Under the pieces are notes generated by a model. The model did no database searches and had not been told where the DNA came from. It worked only from the letters and a program-made list of their open reading frames with translations. Both the position numbers and the translations under genes were made by a program. Of a stretch of DNA of 64,000 nucleotides, positions 51,917 to 62,257 are shown one piece after another. The DNA is from Rhea pennata. Lineage: Eukaryota > Chordata > Aves > Rheiformes > Rheidae. Each line of letters starts with the position of its first letter. The first letter of the stretch is position 1. The stretch spans positions 12,185,501 through 12,249,500 of the forward strand of contig NC_084674.1 in NCBI RefSeq assembly GCF_028389875.1, read 5' to 3'.

Positions 51917-52111
51917 ATGGTGGTCACCCAGTTACAATTGGAACTGTGCTTTCATGGCAAGAAGCTGAGAGGTTTCACCTGCAAGTTGACCAGATCAGCT
52001 AATGGATTTCTTCCAGAGACCTCATTCTCCATTGCCTCCCAGATTTTCTTGCCGTTTCTTCTGGCTGGCTTGGGCATGGTAGCTGCTGGCCTCCTGATGG
52101 ATGTTGTACAA
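51917..52111 (+). CDS. SLC41A3: SLC41A3 alternative first coding exon (second version of first membrane helix)
   Basis: An open frame ends in PETSFSI, then a hydrophobic helix with [20 protein letters not shown] and VQ, directly followed by a donor gtaggt at 52112. The helix agrees with that of the 46785 exon at about 15 of the last 23 residues. The phrase ETSFSI is what human SLC41A1 has just before its first helix (from memory), so this is real SLC41 coding sequence. It ends in phase 0, like the upstream exon, so either can join the HWDVF exon. Both cannot be used together without duplicating the helix. The 5' end is uncertain. The ATG at 51917 (gaccatggtg) is the first ATG after an in-frame TAG at 51902 and would add 33 residues of unfamiliar sequence. 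Alternatively an acceptor (tttcttccag, ending 52016) starts the exon in phase 1 and requires an unseen upstream exon. It could also be a decayed duplicate, but no stop or frameshift is present. Confidence 0.72.
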
Positions 52112-52650
52112 GTAGGTACATGTAGTTAGGCTCCTTAATAACGAAGGGGTGGATTATTTTACTGACCTTGAGTATTTCTGTTTTTTATTTTTGATGTTTT
52201 ATGGTCCTGCCAGCCAGTCAGCAGGATGGCGGTAGGCTTTGCTTGCACTGGGAGATGGTATCCATCTTCAGATCAGTAAATGGGCTCCTTGCAAAGTGGG
52301 ATAGTGGCTTTCAGATAGGCTGCCTGATACTGCCCTCTGTGCATTAGATTGAGTGCTCTTTCCGTTGTATCCAGCTAAACACTTGGAGGCAACTGGTATG
52401 AAGCAACTGAGATCAAACTGCAACATATTCCTCTATTGCATGGTATTATTTCTTTCCCTCAAAAAACTCTGATAGGCAGATCTAGGTCAGGGTTATTATT
52501 AACTATTTGTCTCATTTAAGGACAAGTTTATGCTTTCAGTTCTTTGCGAACAACCTAATGTAATCTTTGGTCTAGAAGGCATTTAGATACTGTTATGAGA
52601 GACATGCCAGAATAAAAAGATTATCATTGCCTACAAACTGAGTGGTTCTT

Positions 52651-52751
52651 GGCCAGATTCTGAGGTGGGTGCAAGTTTGGAATAATTTCTGTTAACTTCC
52701 AGGGAGTTATGCTAGATTTATACCCTTGCAACCACAACCAGAATCTCTCCC
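52651..52751. mobile_element. Palindromic MITE-like dispersed repeat
   Basis: The segment opens ggccagattctgaggtgggt and closes accagaatctctccc, so its ends are inverted copies (agattctg / cagaatct). The interior halves, gtgcaagtttggaataattt and ttatgctagatttatacc, are also roughly complementary. It strongly resembles an abundant palindromic repeat of reptile and bird genomes ('ggccagattctgatctcagttacaccggtgtaaatctggagtaactcc...' mirrored), probably a non-autonomous DNA element. The family name is not certain from sequence alone. Confidence 0.65.
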
Positions 52752-54361
52752 ATCTGTCTTAATTGTACTGGTGGCAGCAATAGAAATGCAGTATTTGCTC
52801 TAGTTTGGGCATCTAATGCCACTGGATTTACAAATCAAAGGGCTGACAGAGTTTCCCAAGAATATATCCTGCACTCTGAGCTCACTAGAGTGCATTGGAT
52901 TCTCTGGCATTAGTACCACAGCAGGAGCTAAATATGACCACTTGAGTATTTGGAAAGACAATACCTTGCTGCTTTTCTTGCATTGAAAGAAACACAGAAG
53001 GCAGAGAAGTTGAATTAAGGGGAATATGAGGAATATCAAATAAAGAAGGGTTAACTGGAGTGGCACACACTGTTGCTATGCTGTGTTTGTCATCTCCACC
53101 TTGTGCTGTGCTGTTAGGCACAGACCTGTCTTGCAGCATTACAGAAGTTCTCAGTCTATCCAAGATGTTGTTTTAGTAGTTAGCAGTTATCTTTGGCTAG
53201 CTATTTCAGAGAAGGATAAAGACGTAGTACGTACCCATTCTGTACCCTTGGCAGGTAAACAGGTCTTTGTCTAGAAGAAATTCAATGTGATTCCAAAGCC
53301 TAAGAATCAGGCTCTGTTCAAATGCTGCTGTGTTAGAACTGATGGAACATGCAAACCATGTATATCTGTGTTGCCTGTGTCCTTTAAATAGCAGATTGTA
53401 GTCCACTTGGTGTATTTACTCACTAGACTCTCATAAATGGGGTCATGCCTGAAGCACAAGTAATAATGTATTTCTTGGTAAAGGACTTCTCAACTATGTT
53501 AAAATAGAAGTGATCAGTCAATGGGTTCAGCTCCCAAACTCCCAGAGGAGGGAGCCAGCGGACTGAGAGTTGCAATTGGCTTAGGAGAAATGTTATTGAG
53601 GTAAGCTGCCGTGATGTCAACAAGTCTGCGTTTAAAAACAAACCCAGTAGCTGGAAAAATCCAGCATTCTAGCCTTTGAAGACTTGGATTGAGCCTTTTA
53701 ATCTGTGAGCTGCTTATTTTTTTTCTGCCTGTCTTCCTGAAGCAATGAGAAGCAGAAACTCACTCTTCTATCCAAATAAAATACGAGATTTGGTTTGCTG
53801 ATGCCAGATATCTTAAGACTTACATTGGTGATCATGAGGGCTCACACTGCTGAGATTAGAGGCTTTTCTAGGAGTTTGTGATTTGCCCTTTTTGTAGGGA
53901 ATGATCTGACTGAAGAATGTGTTTTAGACTATTTCCAGTCACTGCAAAACATTGTTAGGAAACTCTACATCTGCCTTTGCCAGGGAGATGACGTGAGCAA
54001 GCTCAAAAGTGGTATCTAAAGCGTGCATGTGAGTTTAATGGCCCTACTCAGAAATACAGTGCCTCTGAGCTGGGATTCCAGCTGGTCCTATCATTTGCAG
54101 GGCTGACATTGTTACAAAGATGAGAACAAGGTAGAAATTGTTCATTTCTGTTCCTTCGAACTTTTCAGAATTTTAGCAGTATTTGTCATCTGTCTAGTGA
54201 TTAAACCAAGATCTTCTGAAGTTACTTTAAAAAAAAAAAATCAAAGAGAAATATATCCAGACAGGTTGATATCAAAGGGTCACCAGCTGGGTCTCTCACA
54301 CCATAACATACAGATGCCCAAAGCAATAGCTACTTGCTATTTTCTCTTCTTACTTGTGCAG

Positions 54362-54528
54362 ATGATGCAGTCCCTGAGCAGAGCCCGGAGCATGGCAAAG
54401 CTCTTTTCTTGCTTGATGCTTCCACCTCCGCTCCAGTGATCCTTGGCTGGCTGGTTGATCTGGATTCCAGGCTGGCTGGCATTGCTGGGGAGGCACAAAC
54501 CTTGCAGGGTTTGGCCCACTCTTTTACA
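54362..54528 (+). other. Weak candidate cassette exon in SLC41A3 intron 2
   Basis: A good acceptor (ttctcttcttacttgtgcag, ending 54361) and a consensus donor (aca|gtaagg at 54529) enclose 167 bases. One frame is open throughout and reads DAVPEQSPEHGKALFLLDAS and onward. In that frame it starts in phase 1 and ends in phase 0, so it cannot follow the phase-0 SLC41A3 exons in frame. It resembles no protein I know. Chance is the likeliest explanation. Confidence 0.15.
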
Positions 54529-54778
54529 GTAAGGTTGAGAATCAAGTTGAAGCTTGAAGATCGGAGTTCAAAACAGAAAATTCAGGAAGAAATCTTTGCT
54601 TTCTTTCTCGCCCTCCAATCCACTGCAGTGGAACTTGGTTCAAGTAAAAGCCACAAACGTAAGCGATTCCTGTCCTTTTTTGATAGAAACCCGTGACATG
54701 ATCAGCATTGAAAGAGATTTTGAAGTGGCTTGTGTTTCATGGTCCAGGATCTTTTGATCTTTCTATTGACTTGTTTAG

Positions 54779-55006
54779 GGCAGTGGAAAAAGTGTGAAGT
54801 TTTTAGCTGCTGCCATGGGAGGATGGATGCCCAGGATAAGTAACAAAGGAGATGGCTTGGACTGTGAGGACAGCACAGGGAGGGACAGCAGGGCTAAGCT
54901 GCTGCTGGGGAGTCCGTCTCGATACATCATAGAGGTCTCTTCCGGTCTGGGAGCAGATCTGGCTGGCATGGGGATCATGGGGTCAGGTGGACCAGCTGCA
55001 CTAGTG
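54779..55006 (+). other. Candidate phase-0 cassette exon in SLC41A3 intron 2
   Basis: An acceptor with a pyrimidine-rich lead (tctttctattgacttgtttag, ending 54778) and a donor (ctagtg|gtgaga at 55007) bracket 228 bases, exactly 76 codons with no stop in phase 0. In-frame inclusion between the first-helix exon and the HWDVF exon would therefore be possible. The peptide starts GSGKSVKFLAAAMGG and includes LLLGSPSRYIIEVSSGLGAD and GIMGSGGPAALV. I recognise no domain, and SLC41 proteins have no known insert there. A 76-codon open stretch is not rare by chance. Confidence 0.2.
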
Positions 55007-55427
55007 GTGAGACCAAATTTCTTTCACGCTGTGCTTTGTGAGTTAGGGCCGTAACTCTGTTATGGGGCGTGAAATGGGAGAGAGTTGCATTCTGGCTCGT
55101 TACCCTGTTTGCGTTGCAGGGCTGCAGGGGATTGTTCCTGTCCCTTCGAGCACAGTTTCCACTGTGAAAGACAGAGATGCTTTCTAGATCTGATCCAGCT
55201 GTCTTTGTTCAGGCAGGTCCTTGCCAGAACAGCGCTAACCTGCCATGTGTGTCCTCCTGTTCCTGCTGACACGAGAGGTGATGGCACGAGGATCATCTAT
55301 TTGTTCTGTATTTGTAGAGTCTCCATTATAGTGGAGTCCTTAGCTACTGTGGTGTAAATGACTTTGAATCTGTCCTTAGGCTCTTGGGGATCACTAGTGA
55401 GACTTAAACAGAAACAATTAAATCAGC

Positions 55428-55450
55428 TTTTTTTTTTTTTTTTTTTTTTT
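55428..55450. repeat. Homopolymer T tract (23 T)
   Basis: Uninterrupted T run after aatcagc inside SLC41A3 intron 2. No neighbouring element body is recognised. Confidence 0.85.
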
Positions 55451-57822
55451 GTACAATTGTTTGACTTCTATTACTTGTCCAAAGCCTTTCAGTGTAATTG
55501 TTTGTAAAGCAGAGTCCCAGGAATCATACCTCACATGTTAAATCTTCGGCTATAATTGCCTAAAACCTGCAAAATTTATTCATGAACACAACGATTGGAG
55601 CTCACATTGATATAATAAAGTGACACTTCCCAAAGGTGACCCACATGGAAAATACAAACAGTTGGGTTTATCTCTTGCTTTCTATTGATGTCTTTTTATG
55701 TGCAAAATATGCAAGGTCATATATGTGAATGTCTGTGTATGTGCTTATTTTAAATGTTTGGGTTATTTATATTGTGACTGTGAAGCCTGTTTTTTCTCTT
55801 GTTTCTTCTGAAGGTGTCAAGTATGTGTTCAGAACTTTCTTTATTCATAATTAAAGAGATAGGAGAAAAGGGGGTTTGAATCTTTAAGTAAAACGCTCAC
55901 CCCAGTAGCTTTTCTCTTATTAACAAATTCAGATAAAACTGTAGTGTGTCAAGGAAGGTGACTATTCTATTGTTGTTTGTTATTTATTTGGCAGTAAGTA
56001 GCTTCTAGCCTTTTGGAACATGTCTGTTTCCAGGTCATCACTGCCAGAAAAAGTGCCTTTTTGCACTGATAGTAATGTCTTGCCTGTTTTCTGCAGCTCT
56101 GAGCAGGTATCTTGCACCATGTGCTTAGGGCTGGCTTGGCTGCTCTTCCCTTGTTATAATCCAGAAGGAAGCTGTGAAGTCTTCCTAGCAGACAGCCAAA
56201 CTACTGGGTTCCTACAGCTTCCTACAGCACAGCAGCAGGGTTCCTGGCGTTTTCAGGCTTATGAAATCCCAAGTGATGTGGAGAATGTGGACAAGGATCA
56301 ATCCTTCACTTTGCCCTCTAGCACCATAATTAGGGGCAATGATATGAAACTAGCAAGTGACAAGTTCAGAATAAATGAAAGGAGATGATCCTTCACATGA
56401 TGTAGCCAGCCTACAGAAACTTTTGTCACAGGATGGCACGTGGGTTGAAGGGGAGGTTGGACAAGCAGTTGAAAGAGAAGTCCCTCAGACATTACAAAGT
56501 GCCCAGAAAGTAATCCAGCTCAGTACCCCGTGGCAGACAGTTGCAGGCTGGAAAATACTCAGGAGAGTTATCCTATATCCTTGTCCTATTTGTAAATTAT
56601 TCTTTTTTACATCTGAATTTGGCCACTGTTGGAGATAAGGATGGGCTTGGTGGACCTTTGGTCTGCCACATTGCAGCTGCCCTTATATTTGTATATTCTG
56701 CTCTTAGATGTCAAGTTGGTTTTCATTCCAGATCAGCACAGGGGACTTGCCCCCCACACCGTCATACTGCAGCTGAATTTGAGCCTTGTACTTCTGCTGG
56801 CTACAGTGAACAAGTCATAAAGAAGGACTCTGCTAGGGCACCTCTCAGTTGATCTGACAATTGGCTTGCCCATACTTTCTAGCAGATACAGTCACAGTGC
56901 ATGAATCAATGTCAGAGCAGATCTGCAGCCTTGAGAACTTCTAGATGGCTTCTGCTGGTCCACACTGATGAGATCTTCTCTGGCTACAACATGACTTTGC
57001 CAGCATCTTTGAATGTGCGGTAGTTCAGCACAGGGGATGCATGAATTACCTTCCAAGGCACTGTATGGTAGATAAATTATACAGGAATCAGCAGAGTTAC
57101 TTAAGGTTTCAGATCATTTCTAGTGCTGCAGCTGATTCAAGGACTTTGTATAGTTCAGCGTTAGAGGAGCAATAATAATCGGATCATTGCCCCAGCAGCT
57201 CAGGCTTATGGACTATCTTAATCCAGGATCTTTATTCTAACTCTGCTGAGAGCATGCTTGTTAACAGAAAGCCTTAGGAACTGCAAATGGAGAAGCAATG
57301 AGAAAAATCTTCCCTCCCACCCCCAACCTTAAATACTTTGTTATAAATTTGATTTAAAAAAAAAAGCAGGCATAACTTTGTTGTTAAATCCTTTCCAGGT
57401 CTTTGTATGCGCTTTTATGAATCTGCATAGCAATAGGTGTTACTATTACCTATCGTCAGTACAAAAGACGGAGAGCTGCTTGTATTTCACTTGTGGACCC
57501 TAATTATTTTTCATGTTGTTCTTTAGTAATGCTAACGGTACATTTTAATATGTAGCCTGCCAAAATCTCCTGTCCTCAGCAAGAAGGTTCCTACCCTATT
57601 GGGCTAGTGCTTTGCTGTGTGTGAGGTTAGAAAGAACACTGCAAGCTAAAAATTGCTTCCTTCACTCCCCAAATGCCACTCTGGAGCAGCTTCTGCCCAC
57701 ATATGCATAGCACACACCTGTAGAGCAGCAGTGAGATGGGAACCCATTCCCCTTTGAAATAATGATATTGGACAGGATAGCGTCACAAATTGAGGTAATT
57801 TCCTTTGTTTTCTTCCTTCTAG

Positions 57823-57930
57823 CACTGGGATGTTTTTCGGACAATTACAGAAGTTTTTATTCTGGTTCCTGCCCTGGTTGGCCTGAAGGGTAATCTTGAA
57901 ATGACACTGGCATCCAGACTCTCTACTGCT
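57823..57930 (+). CDS. SLC41A3: SLC41A3 coding exon (second helix and Gly-Asn-Leu-Glu signature)
   Basis: Thirty-six codons between a strong acceptor (ttttcttccttctag) and a donor (gct|gtgagt), phase 0 on both sides. The peptide starts [20 protein letters not shown] and continues [16 protein letters not shown], the most conserved stretch of the SLC41 family. The second membrane helix spans roughly [11 protein letters not shown]. The [14 protein letters not shown] segment corresponds to the polar pore-lining MgtE-like region where Mg2+ is thought to pass. All expected residues are present. Human SLC41A3 has HWPVFVEVKDLLTLVPPLVG here and SLC41A1 has [20 protein letters not shown] (from memory), so this exon alone looks like either. 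The next exons settle the paralogue. Confidence 0.96.
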
Positions 57931-58965
57931 GTGAGTGTTTTCAAGGTGGTGGGGAGGGATTAGCAGAAGCCATGAAGAGACTGTGCTTTTATATACTCAT
58001 ACTATGTGCTTGAGACATCCCCTTTCCTGCTATGTGAAAACAAGTGGTGTGTGAGTATTAAAATAATGTTTTTGCCCTCATTTTGCAACTGGAACAGAGA
58101 ATTTTTGTCTGCTCTTAATCCCTGCGCGTCCCATTGCTGATATCTGGGGCCGTGTGACAGACGCATGAAGGAGATAAAGCAAGAGCTCCGCAGCTGTAAA
58201 CTGGAGTGTTGGGTTGCTTTTTCTATGGTTATTGACATTTAAGAGACCTAGGGATTTTCTTCCCAACTATCCTTTGGATTGAGTGGCCTCAGGCTTCTTT
58301 GAATCTGCGATAGCTTTTGTCACTCTAAATTTGATCTCTCAGCAGGATCCAGTATCCCCCTAAGCAGTTTTGTTTGCTTTGGGCTGTTTGTATTGGAGCT
58401 TCCTAGAGCAATTTAGGGGGACAGAATGAGGAAAAGCTGGATTTGTCCGGCTTTTGGGTTGTGTGGGACATGGCAGATGTGCTTAGCCCCGAGCCAGATC
58501 GCAGTAGCCCTGCAGTGCTGGTCTGCTGTTCGTGGTCTTGAAACCGCAGCCTCAGCCCCCTCACAACCTCCGTGTTTGGGAGAATGAGACAAAACGGAGC
58601 ACCTTTCCCAAGGAAAGCCTGGCCTGTGGGAGCCTGCCCATCCCGCCAGCACAACGCTACATTGCTGAGGCAGTGCCCAAATGGCAAGTGTTGGATATTC
58701 ATCCTCATCTTTTGCTTTTTCTGAACACACCTGAGGCTGACAGGATGAACTGGGTACCAGTGAGAGGCTGTTCCAGCCTCCTGGGACACTGGCCTGGAGC
58801 ATGGCAGATCCCTGTCAAGAAGAAAGTGCAGGAAAGATGAGAAGATGCTGACATGCATTCCCCTCTCTCTGACTTTAGCAGTCCCTTTCCTGTAAGGTCC
58901 TTGCTGCCTTCAGCAGTGGCCTATGCCATGGGGTAGGTTTTCAGGCTGTCTCTCTTGACTCCTAG
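57931..58965 (+). other. SLC41A3 intron 3
   Basis: Starts gtgagt and ends cttgactcctag. It contains overlapping open frames on both strands (58403-58858 minus, 58532-58840 plus) in a GC-richer patch; neither resembles a known protein. No repeat is recognised with confidence. Confidence 0.85.
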
Positions 58966-59037
58966 GCTAACACCGGACAGATGGATGATACCCAAAAGCA
59001 GTGGAAATTGGCCACCTGCAATTTAGCTTTGATCCAG
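58966..59037 (+). CDS. SLC41A3: SLC41A3 coding exon (loop after the signature)
   Basis: Twenty-four codons in phase 0 on both sides, from acceptor gactcctag to donor cag|gtgagt. The peptide opens ANTGQMDDTQKQWKLATCNL and ends ALIQ. Human SLC41A3 reads ANTGQIDDPQEQ...SNLALIQ here, while SLC41A1 has ANIGHMDTPKELW...GNMALIQ and SLC41A2 VNIGKMDSPIEKW (from memory). The ANTGQ-DD pattern therefore points to the A3 paralogue. It forms the short soluble loop between two membrane helices and continues directly from SRLSTA of the preceding exon. Confidence 0.95.
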
Positions 59038-59845
59038 GTGAGTCATTTCAAATGGGAGAGGAAAAAAAAAAGCCCTTTTCCTATGCTGCAGCCTGACAGC
59101 ATCTTCTCTCAGCAGTGCTAGATTCAGAGTTGTCGATTTGGGGCTGATATTCTCAGTGGAGCCAAGCAGAGCACAAGACTTGACCAGTGAAACTCCCTGT
59201 GGCCCTGGAGCTTGCAGCTTAGCTGTAAAACAGATCTAAACATTCATTGCCTTTATGAACGAACTGAAATAAGAAAAATGCCCTCCCTTGCAAGGGGAGC
59301 TGTGATATATTCCATATTTCACAACAGCCCCCAGATAAAGCAAGTCATTCACTGGTAATGTTGGGGGGAATCAGCCTTGGATGGGAGGGGAGAGATGGGA
59401 AAAATGTGATTTTTATAGCTCTTTCTGCTTGTTAAAATCCAGAGACCAACTTAGAGGTTGCACATGGCAAAGCCACAGGGCTTGCAGCATGCGCCTTTGT
59501 GCTTTCCCTTATCTCCTTCCACAGCTTTCAGCTTGCTAAGAGTGTTGTGTTGATGGGGATCCCATTTTTGCAGTGACCAGGAGTATTCTTTTGCTGATGG
59601 ACACATTGTCTGCTGCTGAAATGTTATCTTCTCTCTACAGGTTTCCAGAACTTTTCTCCAAACTTTATCAGAATTTTTTTGAATTCAGCGGAGCCTTACA
59701 GCGACACTGCTTAAATACATACTAAATCAGCATCTCTCTAAGGCTTTGCCTTCCAAGCTATGCAGTAATGCTGCAGTTGCACAGAGCCAGGGCTGCCTAT
59801 GAGCAAATGTGGATGATTGCTTACCAGGTGTCTTTTGGCCCCCAG
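59038..59845 (+). other. SLC41A3 intron 4
   Basis: Starts gtgagt and ends tcttttggcccccag. 808 bp of ordinary sequence. A short open frame running into the next exon from 59768 is intronic up to 59845 and should not be read as a start. Confidence 0.9.
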
Positions 59846-59990
59846 GTCCAGGCCACGGTGGTGGGACTTCTGGCTGCTGTAGCTGCTGTGATCCTGGGAG
59901 CCATCTCTAAGGGCTCTGTGGAGCTAAGCCAGGCTGCTGTGCTGTGTGCCAGTAGCATGACCACTGCTTTTATAGCTGCACTTTCTCTTG
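59846..59990 (+). CDS. SLC41A3: SLC41A3 coding exon (third and fourth membrane helices)
   Basis: 145 bases: 48 codons plus one base, so it enters in phase 0 and leaves in phase 1 at ctttctcttg|gtgagt. The peptide starts [20 protein letters not shown], then [20 protein letters not shown], then AFIAALSL. Two hydrophobic helices are evident (about [14 protein letters not shown] and [19 protein letters not shown]), separated by a short polar loop. [14 protein letters not shown] and VELxxxxxLCASS agree with human SLC41A3 better than with A1 or A2, which have VGFLA and a different loop. This is the best single piece of evidence for the paralogue. Confidence 0.96.
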
Positions 59991-62110
59991 GTGAGTCATT
60001 TTGTTTCCTCAGGTCAAGTATGTGGCACTCAGAGTATGCAAAAACCTTTCCCTTCTTCCTGGGAGGCCCATCTGATATTCCTTCAGTCTGTCATAGGAAG
60101 GAAGGCTGCAAGGAGCATTAGTCCGGTATCCTCAACTTTTATTCCCTCTGAACACTGTATTAGCTCCTCTTCTTCAAGAATCTGTTGTATGCTAGACTCT
60201 GCATCCACAGCAGCTCTATGTTCCATGTTATCTGATGCACATAAAAAAATGCCACATGTGAATGTACACACACATGCCCGCACTTTCTCCATTCAGCTTG
60301 GGTGACACATTGACCATCAATACTGGCCCATTTCTACAGGAGGATGAACTTATACCATGCATAAAGTCTTTGCTTGTTAGCAGACAGCACTGAACCACAC
60401 TCAGAACGGACTTGGGCACTCCATGCTCCGCAGAGGAATTGAGGCTGGCTCTGAGGCTCACCTACTTTGACTTCTGAGCCAAGCAGTCCACTTCTCTGGC
60501 TATCCACATTTGCAAGGGAAACATGGAGTGGATGGGTAGGAGCATCTTTGTACCAGCTGAAGATGATCAGTTTGTAGGTCTGCTGTGTGAGGGCAGCATG
60601 ATACCCTGAATAGAGACAGTTGGCAGAGTTTGGTACAACCAGTTTTCCATGTGAAAGGGACAAGCAAGAGCAAGTGCATATATTGCATCAGTGACTCAGT
60701 ATATCCTGAAGCTGGAATCAAAAAGTGATTGTAGATGCCCGTGATGAAAAACATGGGATGAGATAGTTGTTAAAAGAGAAAAACAGCAGCCCAACTTTCG
60801 TTAAATTCTTTCCTCCTGTCTTCCCACCTGATGTGGTATAGGGAGGCCTTGTTGCCATACCATAGAAGGCTTACAGCTAGCATTAGGTCTTTCCCTGGGT
60901 ATGGTCAAGGGTGGCCAGTGTAGGGGCGTGCACCAAGGGAAATTAGTATTTTATGGCCAGGGAGGGAAACATGGTGAGCTGTCTGGGGAGGGAGGGATTA
61001 TGGGTGTCTGGAAGAGCTTTTTTGGAGAATGCGGTGTTCTGTGAGGATGTGTTTCTGTGTAAGGGATGTTTTATCTGGGAAGGTGCACACATGGCATCTC
61101 TTAGAGGGAGAGAGACTCCACTCCTGTATACGCTTAACTTTGGCGGGCTTCAACAAACACAGAGGTTGTGAGGTGGAGGGAACCAGTTTTTAGGTTTCCT
61201 TTGCTGGGCCTGTGAGCCATGGGAAGATATTGAAGAGATTTCAAGTGTCTTATGCCAAGGCTCTCCTTGCCAGTCACAGCAAATGGAGGTTGGCCAGGGA
61301 GGGTTTATTCCAGGTGGCTTTTCCACAGTCCTGTGACAGATCTAGTGGCTGAGGGATTCTCACATATTCCTCAGAGGTTTGTGCTCATTAACTTACTTGG
61401 AGAAGCAAAACTTTTCTCCTCTTCTGTAATCCTGAAAAGCAGTTGAATTTTACCAGGTGCAGCTTAGAGCACAGTGGAAGAGAGGTGATGTTCACCCCTT
61501 GATTCTGGAGGTGCTCACTACATCAACCTTCACCCAGTGAAAATTAAAGCAGCCCCAAGGACTTTGGGCCTCAGAGGGTTATTCTGATAGCTGGGCTGAA
61601 CAGCTGTTTCAGCTTTTTCTTACTGTAAGGAAGCTCTTTGCCACTTGCTTGTTCAAACTCACATAAAATACTAGTTTAATACGGAAAATATCTTTGTCTT
61701 TTGAAATCCAGAGCAGAGGATGACACCAGGATGCTGGTGCATGCCTGCTATGTGCTTATCTATGAGTGTACTTGATGCCTTGGCCTGTTTCAAGCCAACA
61801 AAGATTAGGTTGCTCAGGAGGAGAGTGTCTATGTTTGGGCTACCTGCTGGTATCTCCTTTGATCGCTGGAATTTGCATGTCTGTCTCTGGGCTTTTGGTG
61901 AAGTTCATAAGGGCAGAGTGATGCCATTCAGGTTGGTGTAAGCAAGAGGACGAGTTCCTGGGGATGCCCAATCTTGAGTTGGGCAGTACCCACTAGGAAC
62001 AGTCTGGTCTTTGCTTTTTCCAGATACCACGGCCCTCCGGGAACCTGAACAGCAGCTCCAGGGCAACATGCAGCAGGATACATTCTCTGTCTGGTCTGTG
62101 TCTTCTCTAG
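59991..62110 (+). other. SLC41A3 intron 5
   Basis: Starts gtgagt and ends ctgtgtcttctctag. 2.1 kb. No repeat family is recognised with confidence and no other exon is seen. Short open frames occur on both strands and look random. Confidence 0.9.
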
Positions 62111-62257
62111 GTCTGGTGATGATTGGCGTGATCATCGGTGCAAGGAAAGTTGGGATCAATCCAGACAACATTGCCACGCCCATAGCTGCGAGCCTCGGAG
62201 ACTTGATAACCCTTTCCCTGCTGGCAGGAATCAGCAGTACACTCTTCAAGTACATAG
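62111..62257 (+). CDS. SLC41A3: SLC41A3 coding exon (fifth helix region), last one in window
   Basis: 147 bases entering in phase 1 (the split glycine codon g|gt) and leaving in phase 1 at tacatag|gtacaa. The peptide after the glycine is [20 protein letters not shown], then [20 protein letters not shown], then SSTLFKYI. The [20 protein letters not shown] motif is diagnostic for SLC41/MgtE-type transporters; its Asp and Asn residues line the ion path in the family. [15 protein letters not shown] is closest to human SLC41A3 (from memory). The protein is cut by the window edge: about 254 residues are encoded here. Reading into the intron would give 8 more codons to a stop at 62281-62283. Confidence 0.95.

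Larger units (their letters stand above)
47076..57822 (+). other. SLC41A3 intron 2 (10.7 kb)
   Basis: Large phase-0 intron, starting gtaagg and ending ttttcttccttctag. It contains the alternative first-helix exon at 51917-52111, two weaker exon candidates (54362-54528 and 54779-55006), a GTAAGTAAT array (about 50327-50375), a palindromic repeat (52651-52751), and A and T tracts (54229-54240 and 55428-55450). A large intron at this position suits the use of a second internal promoter. No other gene is recognised inside it on either strand. Confidence 0.75.

Noticed and set aside
58403..58858. 151-codon minus-strand frame in SLC41A3 intron 3
   Set aside because: Overlaps other frames on both strands; no recognisable domain; inside a well-defined intron.
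59768..59845. Upstream ATG reading into the third-helix exon
   Set aside because: The bases before 59846 are intronic: a proper acceptor (cccccag) ends at 59845 and the previous exon joins in frame.
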